7,174 bases of DNA from Blautia sp. (GTDB lineage: Bacteria > Bacillota > Clostridia > Lachnospirales > Lachnospiraceae), in contig JAFOJB010000420.1 in assembly GCA_017420455.1 (NCBI GenBank), positions 1-7,174 of the forward strand, written 5' to 3'. The position numbers and the translations under genes are program-made. Below, piece after piece: positions 1 to 6,657 of this stretch. Each line of letters opens with the position of its first letter. Within the stretch, counting starts at the first letter, position 1. The notes under the pieces are model-generated. The model made no database searches and had not been told where the DNA came from. It was given only the letters and a program-made list of their open reading frames with translations.

Positions 1-31
1 CCGCCGGCGGGATACTGTAACAAGGGTCCGT

Positions 32-1543
32 TCAGTCCTGCATTGTTCTGTACACCAGGGAGGAAATTTCCCGGACCTGGTCGATGGCGTCTCCTTCCTC
101 GGGAACGGCGTCTGACATGACGCAGAGGACATAATCGTTCCTCTCGCCGAAAACGATCCCCATATCGTGCTGATTCGTCTCCGTGTCCCCGCTTTTGCTG
201 GCGCACTGCACCCCTGCCGGAAGTCCGGAGGGGATCTTGTAGATATCCTGCTGCTGAAGAAGGAGGGAAAGCATTTCCTTCGACGCCTCCCTGCTGACAC
301 ACTCTCCCCGGTAGATCCGCTCCAGCAGAAGAGCACAGTCCACGGGGGATGTCATATTCTTATCCCCGGTGGTGACAAGGGCGCTCTCGGCAGGCAGAAG
401 GGAATGCTGTACGGTAGTGTCGGCATACCCCTGCTCCGAAAGGTAATCGTTCATCAAACGTGCCCCCTCGAGGAAATCCCCGGATTCTGCCTGAAGCCGG
501 ACCAGCTCGTTGTAGGCTTCGTTGTCGCTCACCGTGATCATCCTGTGCAGAAGACTGTCCACAGCCTCCTTCACCTGGGGATCCTCCGGCGGCAGGGAAA
601 GCTTCGCTGCCATATGAAGAAGGATACTGTCCATTTCCTGGAAGGTACGCGCCATTACAAAGGGTTTGATCAGGCTGGCCGCGTATACGGGCCCGGTTCC
701 GATCTGCAGCTCTGCCCCGGATTCCAGGTCCCTGATGCAGATATCCCAGACGCCTCCGTAGGATCTCACCACTTTGGTAAGTTCACGCTTCAGAAGCTGG
801 AGAAGCGATTCCCGGCCTTCCTTCCGGCTGTTTTGGACGACCCTGCCATCTTCCCCATAGGAAAAGCCCCGGTCAGTGACGCCGGCGGCTGAGGAGAGCC
901 TGCCGTCGGATTCGCCGAAATAATACAGTCCCTCGAAAACCCTGCCGGCGCACGCCTGAGAGAGGACATGGATTCCAGGCTCCGGGTCCAGCCGTCCATA
1001 CTTGTCAAAATAGTAATATCCGTCATACAGCTTTCCGTTACAGGAATAATTGTCCAGGTAATACACCCTGGGCGCCGCGGAAAGCCTGCCGAGACTGCCG
1101 GCCATACAGAGTCCTTCAAAATGGATTTCCTCCTCGATGCCGTTCCTCTGCCTTGTGACCGTCACCCCTGAGATATATACCGGATGGGGATTTTCCGGCC
1201 GGAACCTGCCGGATTCATTATGGTAATAAAACCCGTGAAATATCGTTTTCCCGACCTTTACATGATCAAAATAATGGACGCACGGCGTGGTAAAAAGGTT
1301 TCCGTCTTCCGAAAGGCAGTAGAAGCCCTCATCGGTTTTCAGGATCAGAAAGGTATCCCCGATCGGAGAAAGCAAACCAATGTTTCTGATACCTGAATAC
1401 GCATTTTCCTGCCCGAAGACCGTGTGTCCGGCTTCTCCCACCAGGATTATGCAAAGCATCGCTCCAATTGCAAAAAAAGCTGTCCGCACGGAAATACACT
1501 TTCTCTCAGCAAAATGAAGAGATCGTTTCAAAAAACCTGCCAT
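32..1543 (-). CDS. Exported serine hydrolase (class A beta-lactamase fold) with N-terminal wall-binding-like repeats
   Basis: 503 residues. A basic N-terminus and a hydrophobic segment at about 21-37 form a signal peptide or membrane anchor. Residues 71-237 hold six degenerate aromatic/glycine repeats resembling cell-wall-binding repeats. Residues 250-503 are a penicillin-recognising (Beta-lactamase2-type) domain: SxxK at 290-293 (Ser290 nucleophile, Lys293), SDN at 339-341, and KSG at 450-452 in place of KTG. The class A Glu166 position falls on Leu383 in an ungapped alignment of the omega loop (LPAES versus EPELN), and Asn170 is Ser. A true beta-lactamase needs that Glu for deacylation, so a peptidoglycan peptidase or acyl-enzyme role outside the cell seems likelier; this is inference. 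The ATG lies 3 bp after the helicase stop, and AGAGG sits 8 nt upstream, inside the helicase gene. The class is confident; the substrate is unknown. Confidence 0.85.
   Translation of the reverse strand: MAGFLKRSLHFAERKCISVRTAFFAIGAMLCIILVGEAGHTVFGQENAYSGIRNIGLLSPIGDTFLILKTDEGFYCLSEDGNLFTTPCVHYFDHVKVGKTIFHGFYYHNESGRFRPENPHPVYISGVTVTRQRNGIEEEIHFEGLCMAGSLGRLSAAPRVYYLDNYSCNGKLYDGYYYFDKYGRLDPEPGIHVLSQACAGRVFEGLYYFGESDGRLSSAAGVTDRGFSYGEDGRVVQNSRKEGRESLLQLLKRELTKVVRSYGGVWDICIRDLESGAELQIGTGPVYAASLIKPFVMARTFQEMDSILLHMAAKLSLPPEDPQVKEAVDSLLHRMITVSDNEAYNELVRLQAESGDFLEGARLMNDYLSEQGYADTTVQHSLLPAESALVTTGDKNMTSPVDCALLLERIYRGECVSREASKEMLSLLLQQQDIYKIPSGLPAGVQCASKSGDTETNQHDMGIVFGERNDYVLCVMSDAVPEEGDAIDQVREISSLVYRTMQD
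833..1333 (-). repeat. Coded degenerate repeats of about 30 residues, wall-binding-like
   Basis: Residues 71-237 of the serine hydrolase repeat the pattern G-[FLY]-[YC]-x(3-5)-G-[RN]-[LFV]. Copies begin at glycines 73, 104, 144, 175, 205 and 226. The best copies read GYYYFDKYGRLD (175-186), GLYYFGESDGRLSS (205-218) and GFYYHNESGRF (104-114). Several are preceded by a V/I-x-Y-F/L-D stretch and a G-[KR] pair, giving a unit near 30 residues. They resemble choline/glucan-binding repeats but lack the usual Trp, so binding to the wall is inferred, not shown. Confidence 0.6.
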
Positions 1544-1546
1544 AAA

Positions 1547-4099
1547 TCAATCCTCTGTTACGCAAACTGCGGCAGCTGACGACAACGCAGCCTCTTCTTC
1601 CCCTGGCGGTTCTGCCGGTGCTGTTGCTGCCGCTTCTTCCTTCGATGGTTCTGCCGGTACTGCTCTTGCTGCCGTTTCTTCCTTTGACGGTTCTGCCGGT
1701 GCTTCTGTTGCTGCCGCTTCTTCCTTTGACGGTTCTGCCGGCGCTGCCTTCTCATCGATTCCCTGCCAGAATTCCTGCAGAAGCTTTTCCAGATTTTCCA
1801 GCCGGCAGACCTTTCTGTCCTTCCAGTCCTCCGGAAAAAGCCCCTCATACTCTCTCTGGCGGAACCGTTCGTCCAGAAGCAGGATAGCTCCCGTATCACT
1901 GTCCGACCGGATTACCCGGCCTGCCGCCTGAAGGACCTTGTTCAGCCCGGGGTAGCGGTATGCATAATCGAAACCGGCCGCTCCCTTTCTGTCAAAATAC
2001 TTCTTCAGCAGTTCCCGTTCTCCGGAGATCTGAGGAAAACCGGTGCCGATAATGATGGCTCCGATGAGCTTCTCCCCGATGAGGTCGATCCCTTCCGAAA
2101 AAACTCCTCCCAGAATACAGAACGCCGCCAGCGTTCTTCCCTGCTCTTCGAACTGGCGGAGGAAATCCTCCCGCTCCGCCTCTGTCATCTGCTGCTTCTG
2201 ACAGATCAGGTGAACCCAGTCCACCGAGAATTCTTCCTCATAAATCCGGAATACCTCTTCCATGAACTGGTAGGAAGGGAAAAAGACCATATAATTTCCT
2301 TTCCTCTGCCACACCGTTCCCGCAATATACCTGGCGATCTTTCTGTATTCCTCATACCCTCTCCGGGTATATCTGCTGCTTACATCAAGTCCTGTGAGAA
2401 TACACCGTTTCTCCTTCTGAAAAGGCGATTCCACATAGATTCCATAATCATCCTGCCGTATACTCAGCAGATTATGATAATACCGCAAAGGAAAAAAGGT
2501 CGCCGAAAAGAATACCGCAGCGCTTCCCTTTTCCAGCCGTTTCCCGAGATTCAGAGCCGGATTCACGCAGAAAAGCCTGACATGGCATTTCCCGTCCTCC
2601 TCTTTTTCTGAATAGACCAGATAGTTCTCGTCCACAAGTTCCGCGATATTCAGAAAGCTGCGGACGGAAAAATAGAAATCCAGGAACTCATCGGAAACGC
2701 CTTCGGCGGGAGGATTTTCCAGGATACGGTCCATCTCCCCCTGTACTGCCAGGAGAAGAAGCGGGAGGGCTCCAGGATTTTGCAGCTCCATGCAGCCTTC
2801 CGTCTCCTTTTCCAGCTCCAGAAGCGCGCTGTTCATACGGGACAGCGCCCGGTACAGCTTTTTATCCTTTTCCTTCACTGACCGGCGCATCTCCAGGACG
2901 TCCCTTCTTTTCAGACCGGCGCTGTACATCTCCCTTCCCCGTTCCACCAGATTATGCGCTTCGTCGATCAGGAAAACATAATTTCCGGAAGTCCCTTCCC
3001 CGAAAAATCTTTTCAGACAGACATCCGGATCAAACACATAGTTGTAATCACAGATCACGCCATCTGCCCATAAGCAAAGATCCAGGGTCATCTCGAAGGG
3101 ACAGACCATCCATTTCCTGGCATGGGCCAGAAGCGCTTCTCTGTCATAGGTGATGTCCTCTTTCAGAAGCACGTACACCGCATCGTTTACCCTGTCAAAA
3201 TGTCCCTTTGCGTAAGGACAGTTTTCCGGAGTGCATTCCATCTTTTCGCAGAGGCACATCTTCTCCTTTGCGGTGATGGTGACATTCTTAAAGTGCAGCC
3301 CCTGCCGCTTCAGGATCGCGAAGGCTTCCTCCGCCACGGTTCTGGCCACCGTCCTGGCTGTCAGATAAAACAAAATATCCGCTTTTCCTTCTCCCATGCA
3401 GCGGACCGCCGGGAAAACCGTAGACATGGTCTTTCCGACCCCGGTAGGCGCCTGGATAAAGACCTGTCTCTTTTCCGTGATACTGTGATAAACGATTCCC
3501 ACCATCTGGCGCTGGCCCTTCCGATAGGGAAAGGGAAACTCCAGAGACAGAGTGGATGCATTCCTTTTCTGCCTCCATTCCTGCTGAAAAGAAACCCACT
3601 TATGGTATTCCTTCAGCAGATCCTGATACCACTTAAGGAGCTGTTCCCCTGTAAACACTTCCCGGAAATATACCGTCTTTTCCGTATCCAGATTTCCGTA
3701 GGTCATCTGGATGCCCACAGACTGGAGGTTCTGCTGCATCGCACAGATCGCTCCATAGCACATCGCCTGCGCCTTATGCACCGGTACCGGCTCTGTCAGC
3801 TCCTCCGGATCGGCCAGAATCCCTTTGATCTCATCGATCCAGAGCAGTCCGTCCTTCTCAAAGATCCCGTCCGCGCGCCCCTCTACCTGGATAAACAGGT
3901 CCTCATATTCTGTTTTCTGCTTCAAGGCCGCCTCTGCCCGGTAAGAATCCCCCTTCTGCCTCTGCAGCTTTCTGTGAAGCCGGCTTCCCTTCTGCATGGC
4001 ATCCAGATCCCTGCCGCCGCTCTTTTCATTCAGGTCGCCGCTGCGCAGGATAAACTCCACCAGTTCCCGGACAGAAATACGGAAAATCGGCTTCTCCAT
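1547..4099 (-). CDS. PD-(D/E)XK nuclease fused to an XPD/DinG-type iron-sulfur DNA helicase
   Basis: 850 residues. The N-terminal domain (about 1-130) has a complete RecB/Cas4-like nuclease site: His42, Asp77 (GRADG), Glu90-Ile-Lys92 and a QxxxY motif (Gln111, Tyr115). The superfamily 2 helicase follows: YRKGQ at 192-196, Walker A GVGKT at 220-224, a cysteine cluster (Cys282/284, 289, 294, 333) expected to hold a 4Fe-4S cluster, DEAH at 379-382, SAT at 532-534, motif V at 665-672 and motif VI QAAGRVIR at 724-731. Relatives unwind DNA 5' to 3'; a role in DNA repair or processing in the cytoplasm is inferred. Residues 785-850 are an Ala/Pro/Glu tail with PAEPSKEE repeats. The ATG is the only start after an in-frame TGA; its AGGAG (4113-4117) is 13 nt away, which is long. 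Family certain, substrate unknown; it is DinG/Rad3-like, but the nuclease domain sets it apart from E. coli DinG. Confidence 0.93.
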   Translation of the reverse strand: MEKPIFRISVRELVEFILRSGDLNEKSGGRDLDAMQKGSRLHRKLQRQKGDSYRAEAALKQKTEYEDLFIQVEGRADGIFEKDGLLWIDEIKGILADPEELTEPVPVHKAQAMCYGAICAMQQNLQSVGIQMTYGNLDTEKTVYFREVFTGEQLLKWYQDLLKEYHKWVSFQQEWRQKRNASTLSLEFPFPYRKGQRQMVGIVYHSITEKRQVFIQAPTGVGKTMSTVFPAVRCMGEGKADILFYLTARTVARTVAEEAFAILKRQGLHFKNVTITAKEKMCLCEKMECTPENCPYAKGHFDRVNDAVYVLLKEDITYDREALLAHARKWMVCPFEMTLDLCLWADGVICDYNYVFDPDVCLKRFFGEGTSGNYVFLIDEAHNLVERGREMYSAGLKRRDVLEMRRSVKEKDKKLYRALSRMNSALLELEKETEGCMELQNPGALPLLLLAVQGEMDRILENPPAEGVSDEFLDFYFSVRSFLNIAELVDENYLVYSEKEEDGKCHVRLFCVNPALNLGKRLEKGSAAVFFSATFFPLRYYHNLLSIRQDDYGIYVESPFQKEKRCILTGLDVSSRYTRRGYEEYRKIARYIAGTVWQRKGNYMVFFPSYQFMEEVFRIYEEEFSVDWVHLICQKQQMTEAEREDFLRQFEEQGRTLAAFCILGGVFSEGIDLIGEKLIGAIIIGTGFPQISGERELLKKYFDRKGAAGFDYAYRYPGLNKVLQAAGRVIRSDSDTGAILLLDERFRQREYEGLFPEDWKDRKVCRLENLEKLLQEFWQGIDEKAAPAEPSKEEAAATEAPAEPSKEETAARAVPAEPSKEEAAATAPAEPPGEEEAALSSAAAVCVTED
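1551..1556 (-). promoter_or_regulatory. Ribosome binding site of the serine hydrolase, inside the helicase gene
   Basis: AGAGGA on the minus strand, with AGAGG ending 8 nt before the ATG at 1543. It lies within the last codons of the helicase gene, whose TGA is at 1547-1549. A ribosome finishing the helicase would stop on this site, which suggests translational coupling and supports the chosen start. Confidence 0.6.
1591..1741 (-). repeat. Coded tandem repeat (39-42 bp units) in the helicase C-terminal tail
   Basis: Four copies of the plus-strand core ggttctgccgg begin at 1608, 1647, 1689 and 1731, so the period is 39, 42 and 42 bp. All periods are multiples of three. They code for PAEPSKEE at residues 787, 801 and 815, and the variant PAEPPGEE at 828, separated by Ala/Thr-rich spacers. 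The tail lies beyond helicase motif VI and is expected to be disordered. Confidence 0.9.
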
Positions 4100-4124
4100 C
4101 TGGATTTTTCATCTCCTGAAATTT

Positions 4125-4165
4125 GAAAGAGCCTTCCTCTGCGCAGGCAGCAGGCAGACTCTTTC
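4125..4165 (-). other. Bulged hairpin between aspartate kinase and helicase genes
   Basis: Read on the minus strand, GAAAGAG (4159-4165) pairs with CTCTTTC (4125-4131). Directly inside, TCTGC pairs with GCAGA around an 11-nt loop, with a one-sided GGAAGG bulge between the two stems. No U-tract follows, so it is not a convincing terminator and does not clearly end the upstream transcript. It may affect processing or access to the helicase ribosome binding site, which starts 8 nt downstream. The rest of this 93-bp gap shows no gene. Confidence 0.4.
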
Positions 4166-4192
4166 CTTCGTCAAGTTATATGAAATTTCTTT

Positions 4193-5515
4193 TTAAAGCT
4201 GCGTCGTTACAAAGATATCGTAGATAGCCCTGACAGCCGTCTCGAAGTCCCTGTTTTCCACACCGATAATGATGTTCAGCTCACTGGAGCCCTGGTCGAT
4301 CATCTTGACATTTACGTTGGCATGAGCCAGAGCGGAGAAGATCCGGCCAGCTGTTCCGCGGGTAGATTTCATTCCCCTGCCTACGACGGCGATCAGCGCA
4401 AGCTCCGATTCCATCTCTACGAAATCCGGCTGGACCAGGCGGTGAAGCCCTGCGATCACCTGCTGCTCCTTGTCCTCGAATTCCGACTGGTGCACGTAGA
4501 CAGTGAAGGTATCGATCCCGGAGGGAACATGTTCAAAGCTGATCCCCTGATCCTCGAATACCTGCAGCACTCTTCTGCCGAAGCCGATCTCGCTGTTCAT
4601 CATGGACTTTTCAATGTTGATAGAGCAGAACCCTTTCTTGCCGGCAATTCCGGTAATGGTATACTTTGGTTTCCTGCAGGTGCTTTCCACGATCAGTGTT
4701 CCCTTATCCTCCGGACGGTTGGTATTGCGGATATTGATGGGAATTCCCTGCCTGCGTACCGGAAAGATGGCGTCCTCGTGCAGAACGGTGGCGCCCATAT
4801 AGGAAAGCTCCCGGAGTTCTCTGTAGGTGATGGTCTCTATGACCTCAGGATTCTTCACGATCCTGGGATCCGTCACCAGAAAGCCGGAAACATCTGTCCA
4901 GTTCTCGTACATATCTGCGCAGATCGCCTTTGCCACAAGGGAACCGGTGACATCCGAGCCGCCTCTGGAGAAGGTCCGGACCTTCCCATCCTTCTGTGCG
5001 CCGTAAAAGCCTGGAATTACAGCGTTTTCACAGCCGGACAGCCGTTCGGAAAGGAGACAGTTGGTAGTCTCCGCATCCAGAGATCCATCCTCATGGAAGC
5101 AGATGACTTCTGCCGAATCTATAAACTCATACTTCAGATACGCCGCCATGACCTTTCCATTCAGGAATTCTCCCCTGGACGCAGCGTACTCTCTGCCGGC
5201 TTTCTCCTTAAAATCCTTCTCGATCCGGGCGAATTCCTCCTCCAGGGAAAGCTCCACGGAAAGTCCGCGGATGATCTCGTAAAATCTCTCTTTGATCGCC
5301 TTCAGCTGATTGCTGAAATCCACTCCCTGTTCAGCCGCGTCATAGCAGGCATACAGCATGTCCGTTACCTTGGTATCTCCGTCAAAACGTTTGCCGGGAG
5401 CGGAAGGCACCACATATCTTCTGCCCTGATCCGCCCGGATGATATCCCCTACCTTCCGGAACTGTTCCGCATTCGCCAGAGAGCTTCCTCCAAATTTCAC
5501 TACAATTTTGTTCAT
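4193..5515 (-). CDS. lysC: Aspartate kinase, monofunctional, with C-terminal ACT domains (EC 2.7.2.4)
   Basis: 440 residues. It phosphorylates L-aspartate with ATP, the first step to lysine, threonine, methionine and diaminopimelate. The kinase domain (about 1-280) shows KFGGSS at 7-12, SRGEF at 113-117, TFSRGGSD at 181-188, WTDVSG at 206-211 and TDPR at 215-218. Two ACT regions follow (about 287-360 and 372-437), the second with a well-conserved QGSSE at 408-412; these normally bind lysine or threonine for feedback inhibition. The SAPGKR...DTKVTD stretch (38-52) is the style of Bacillus YclM/ThrD rather than of the lysine-only enzyme, so the symbol is generic. There is no homoserine dehydrogenase domain. 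The gap to trmO is 34 bp, too short for a lysine riboswitch. AGGAG at 5529-5533 lies 13 nt before the ATG; an in-frame TAA two codons upstream fixes this start. A possible private promoter lies at 5552-5580. Confidence 0.95.
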   Translation of the reverse strand: MNKIVVKFGGSSLANAEQFRKVGDIIRADQGRRYVVPSAPGKRFDGDTKVTDMLYACYDAAEQGVDFSNQLKAIKERFYEIIRGLSVELSLEEEFARIEKDFKEKAGREYAASRGEFLNGKVMAAYLKYEFIDSAEVICFHEDGSLDAETTNCLLSERLSGCENAVIPGFYGAQKDGKVRTFSRGGSDVTGSLVAKAICADMYENWTDVSGFLVTDPRIVKNPEVIETITYRELRELSYMGATVLHEDAIFPVRRQGIPINIRNTNRPEDKGTLIVESTCRKPKYTITGIAGKKGFCSINIEKSMMNSEIGFGRRVLQVFEDQGISFEHVPSGIDTFTVYVHQSEFEDKEQQVIAGLHRLVQPDFVEMESELALIAVVGRGMKSTRGTAGRIFSALAHANVNVKMIDQGSSELNIIIGVENRDFETAVRAIYDIFVTTQL

Positions 5516-5549
5516 AATAATTTATTAACTCCTCTATTTGACATTGGAA

Positions 5550-6263
5550 TCATTTTATGTATTTCCCGGCCTTTTTGCAAGAGTTTTTTTGGAAAGCCTC
5601 CACCTCTGACACAATGAGTTTTTCCCTTTCTACGGTAAAGCGGATATCCCATTCTCCGAAGGGCATGCCATAGATCCTTTCCGGGTCCTTCTGGTAGCCG
5701 GGCCTCGGGTCGTTGGAAAGTACCTCCAGAAGAGCCGCTCTCTTCTCCTGCGGAATCCTGCTCATAAGTTCCTCCGGGAATACCACTTCGAGCTTATGAT
5801 CCTGAATCCTTTCGGTAAAGCCTCCTGCCGCGTCCGGATGACAATCCGGGGCAATGTAAGGCTTGATATCGAAAATCGGCGTATTATCCATGAGATCCGC
5901 GCCGGCTACATGCAGCACCGGTCCGGCCTGTGTATGAAGCTCCACTCCCAGAAGCCGTACAGAGGAAAGGCCAAGCGGATTCGGACGAAAAGGAGAACGG
6001 GTGGCAAACACCCCCATCCTGGTATTTCCGCCCAGCCTCGGGGGCCGTACCGTAGGAGACCATTCCCTTTCAAAGGCCTCGGAAAAGCCCCAGAGGATCC
6101 AGATATGACTGAATTCCTCCAGTCCCCGGAAGGCCTCTGCCTGCCGGTATTCCTGCTCGAATATGATATCTGCCCTCAGTGAATCGATCCTTCCGCTCTG
6201 GTGAGGAATTCCGAATTTCGTCGGAAAATCGCTTCTGATCCGTGCTATCGTCTTAATCTCCAT
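5550..6263 (-). CDS. trmO: tRNA (N6-threonylcarbamoyladenosine37-N6)-methyltransferase TrmO
   Basis: 237 residues, close to the 235 of E. coli TrmO (YaeB/TsaA). The family uses S-adenosylmethionine to add a methyl group to t6A at position 37 of threonine tRNAs, which tunes ACY decoding. Signatures seen are RMGVFATRSPFRPNPLGL (82-99), the SAM-binding beta-barrel hallmark, then DNTPIFDIKPY (126-136) and the C-terminal DPRPGY (185-190) with a following YG (198-199). AGGAG ends 7 nt before the ATG, which supports the start. It sits 34 bp upstream of the aspartate kinase gene and 92 bp downstream of the small membrane protein gene, with no terminator on either side. The C-terminus is Lys-rich (NSCKKAGKYIK). 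Nothing is truncated or missing. Confidence 0.95.
   Translation of the reverse strand: MEIKTIARIRSDFPTKFGIPHQSGRIDSLRADIIFEQEYRQAEAFRGLEEFSHIWILWGFSEAFEREWSPTVRPPRLGGNTRMGVFATRSPFRPNPLGLSSVRLLGVELHTQAGPVLHVAGADLMDNTPIFDIKPYIAPDCHPDAAGGFTERIQDHKLEVVFPEELMSRIPQEKRAALLEVLSNDPRPGYQKDPERIYGMPFGEWDIRFTVEREKLIVSEVEAFQKNSCKKAGKYIK
5552..5580 (-). promoter_or_regulatory. Candidate housekeeping promoter for the aspartate kinase gene
   Basis: On the minus strand, TTGCAA (5575-5580) and TAAAAT (5552-5557) are separated by 17 bp. They match the sigma-A boxes at 4 of 6 and 5 of 6 positions. Transcription would start near 5545, giving a leader of roughly 30 nt before the ATG at 5515. The boxes overlap the last codons of trmO, so the kinase could be transcribed both with trmO and alone. 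Chance matches are possible in this AT-rich stretch. Confidence 0.4.
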
Positions 6264-6301
6264 CCTCCGGCTCCTGTTCTTTTTCAGACTTCTATTTCGC
6301 T

Positions 6302-6351
6302 GCAGTTCACGTTCTCACCTGTCGGTCGCAGTTCACGTCCTCACCGGCCGG
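6302..6351. repeat. Two tandem copies of a 26-bp intergenic repeat
   Basis: On the plus strand, gcagttcacg begins at 6302 and again at 6328, a period of 26 bp. Over the first 24 positions 21 match; the differences are T/C, T/G and T/C. The second copy ends in the palindrome CCGGCCGG (6344-6351). It lies in the 92-bp gap (6264-6355) between the small membrane protein gene and trmO, where no promoter or terminator stands out. It could be a binding site pair, part of a dispersed intergenic element, or a chance duplication. Confidence 0.75.
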
Positions 6352-6355
6352 CTGC

Positions 6356-6652
6356 TCAGTCTTTCCGGCATTTGTTTCTGATGTACCAGAACAGCCAGCC
6401 CAGAACCACCACCAGAAGCCCCATGTATCCGAACGTAAAGATCAGGTTATTGGCAAAGGAATCCGCCAATGTAGCCAAACCTAAAATAACGGCAGCGATC
6501 CCGCAGGCCCTTTCCATCTTTTTCTGATCGTATTTTTTATTCCGTTCCATCTCATTTCCGCCCTTCATCAGGAAGCCGCCGTTTCCGGTGAGAAGAAGAA
6601 GGCCGCATACGATGGCGATCGCCGCAATAATATAATCAAATTCTTTTGACAT
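6356..6652 (-). CDS. Small three-helix membrane protein, DUF3784-like
   Basis: 98 residues with three hydrophobic segments at about 7-22, 49-64 and 69-90, and a charged loop at 30-48 (MKGGNEMERNKKYDQKKMER). The pattern of helix, G-N plus a Lys-rich Y-D-x-K-K loop, then a glycine-rich second helix resembles the DUF3784 family of Firmicutes, whose function is unknown; this is a match from memory, not a search. The C-terminus (IRNKCRKD) is basic and probably cytoplasmic. A very strong AAGGAGG lies 5 nt before the ATG and fixes the start. A terminator for the upstream L,D-transpeptidase transcript ends just before this site, so the gene needs either read-through or its own promoter, and I see no good promoter. 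No enzyme motif is visible. Confidence 0.8.
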   Translation of the reverse strand: MSKEFDYIIAAIAIVCGLLLLTGNGGFLMKGGNEMERNKKYDQKKMERACGIAAVILGLATLADSFANNLIFTFGYMGLLVVVLGWLFWYIRNKCRKD

Positions 6653-6657
6653 TTTAC

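Noticed and set aside
167..892. A 241-codon plus-strand open frame opposite the serine hydrolase
   Set aside because: It mirrors the catalytic domain with SxxK, SDN and KSG on the other strand. No independent protein signature was seen.
1608..1741. CRISPR-like array
   Set aside because: The repeats are short, tandem, of coding period and inside a gene. The spacers are themselves similar, unlike CRISPR spacers.
1558..1899. A minus-strand frame rich in Arg/Gln/Lys repeats, over the helicase tail
   Set aside because: It is the 42-bp tandem repeat read in another frame. The helicase frame runs through it with intact upstream domains.
1547..4099. Type IV CRISPR DinG/Cas4 locus or a dedicated phage-defence system
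   Set aside because: No other cas genes, array or defence partners lie nearby. The neighbours are housekeeping genes, so a general DNA-processing role is the simpler reading.
4026..4112. A 28-codon minus-strand frame starting at an ATG that overlaps the helicase AGGAG
   Set aside because: The ATG directly abuts AGGAG with no spacing, is out of frame with the helicase and ends quickly. A leader peptide is possible but unsupported.
3122..4126. A 334-codon plus-strand open frame opposite the helicase N-terminus
   Set aside because: It is the complement of the nuclease domain and Walker A region, which are clearly coding. It has no family motifs.
5538..5566. TTGACA on the plus strand as a promoter
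   Set aside because: No fitting -10 box lies 16-18 bp downstream, and no plus-strand gene follows.
4322..5617. A 431-codon plus-strand open frame opposite aspartate kinase
   Set aside because: It lies wholly over a highly conserved gene and reaches into trmO, shows no recognisable domain, and its product is the low-complexity His/Leu/Arg-rich type expected of antisense frames.
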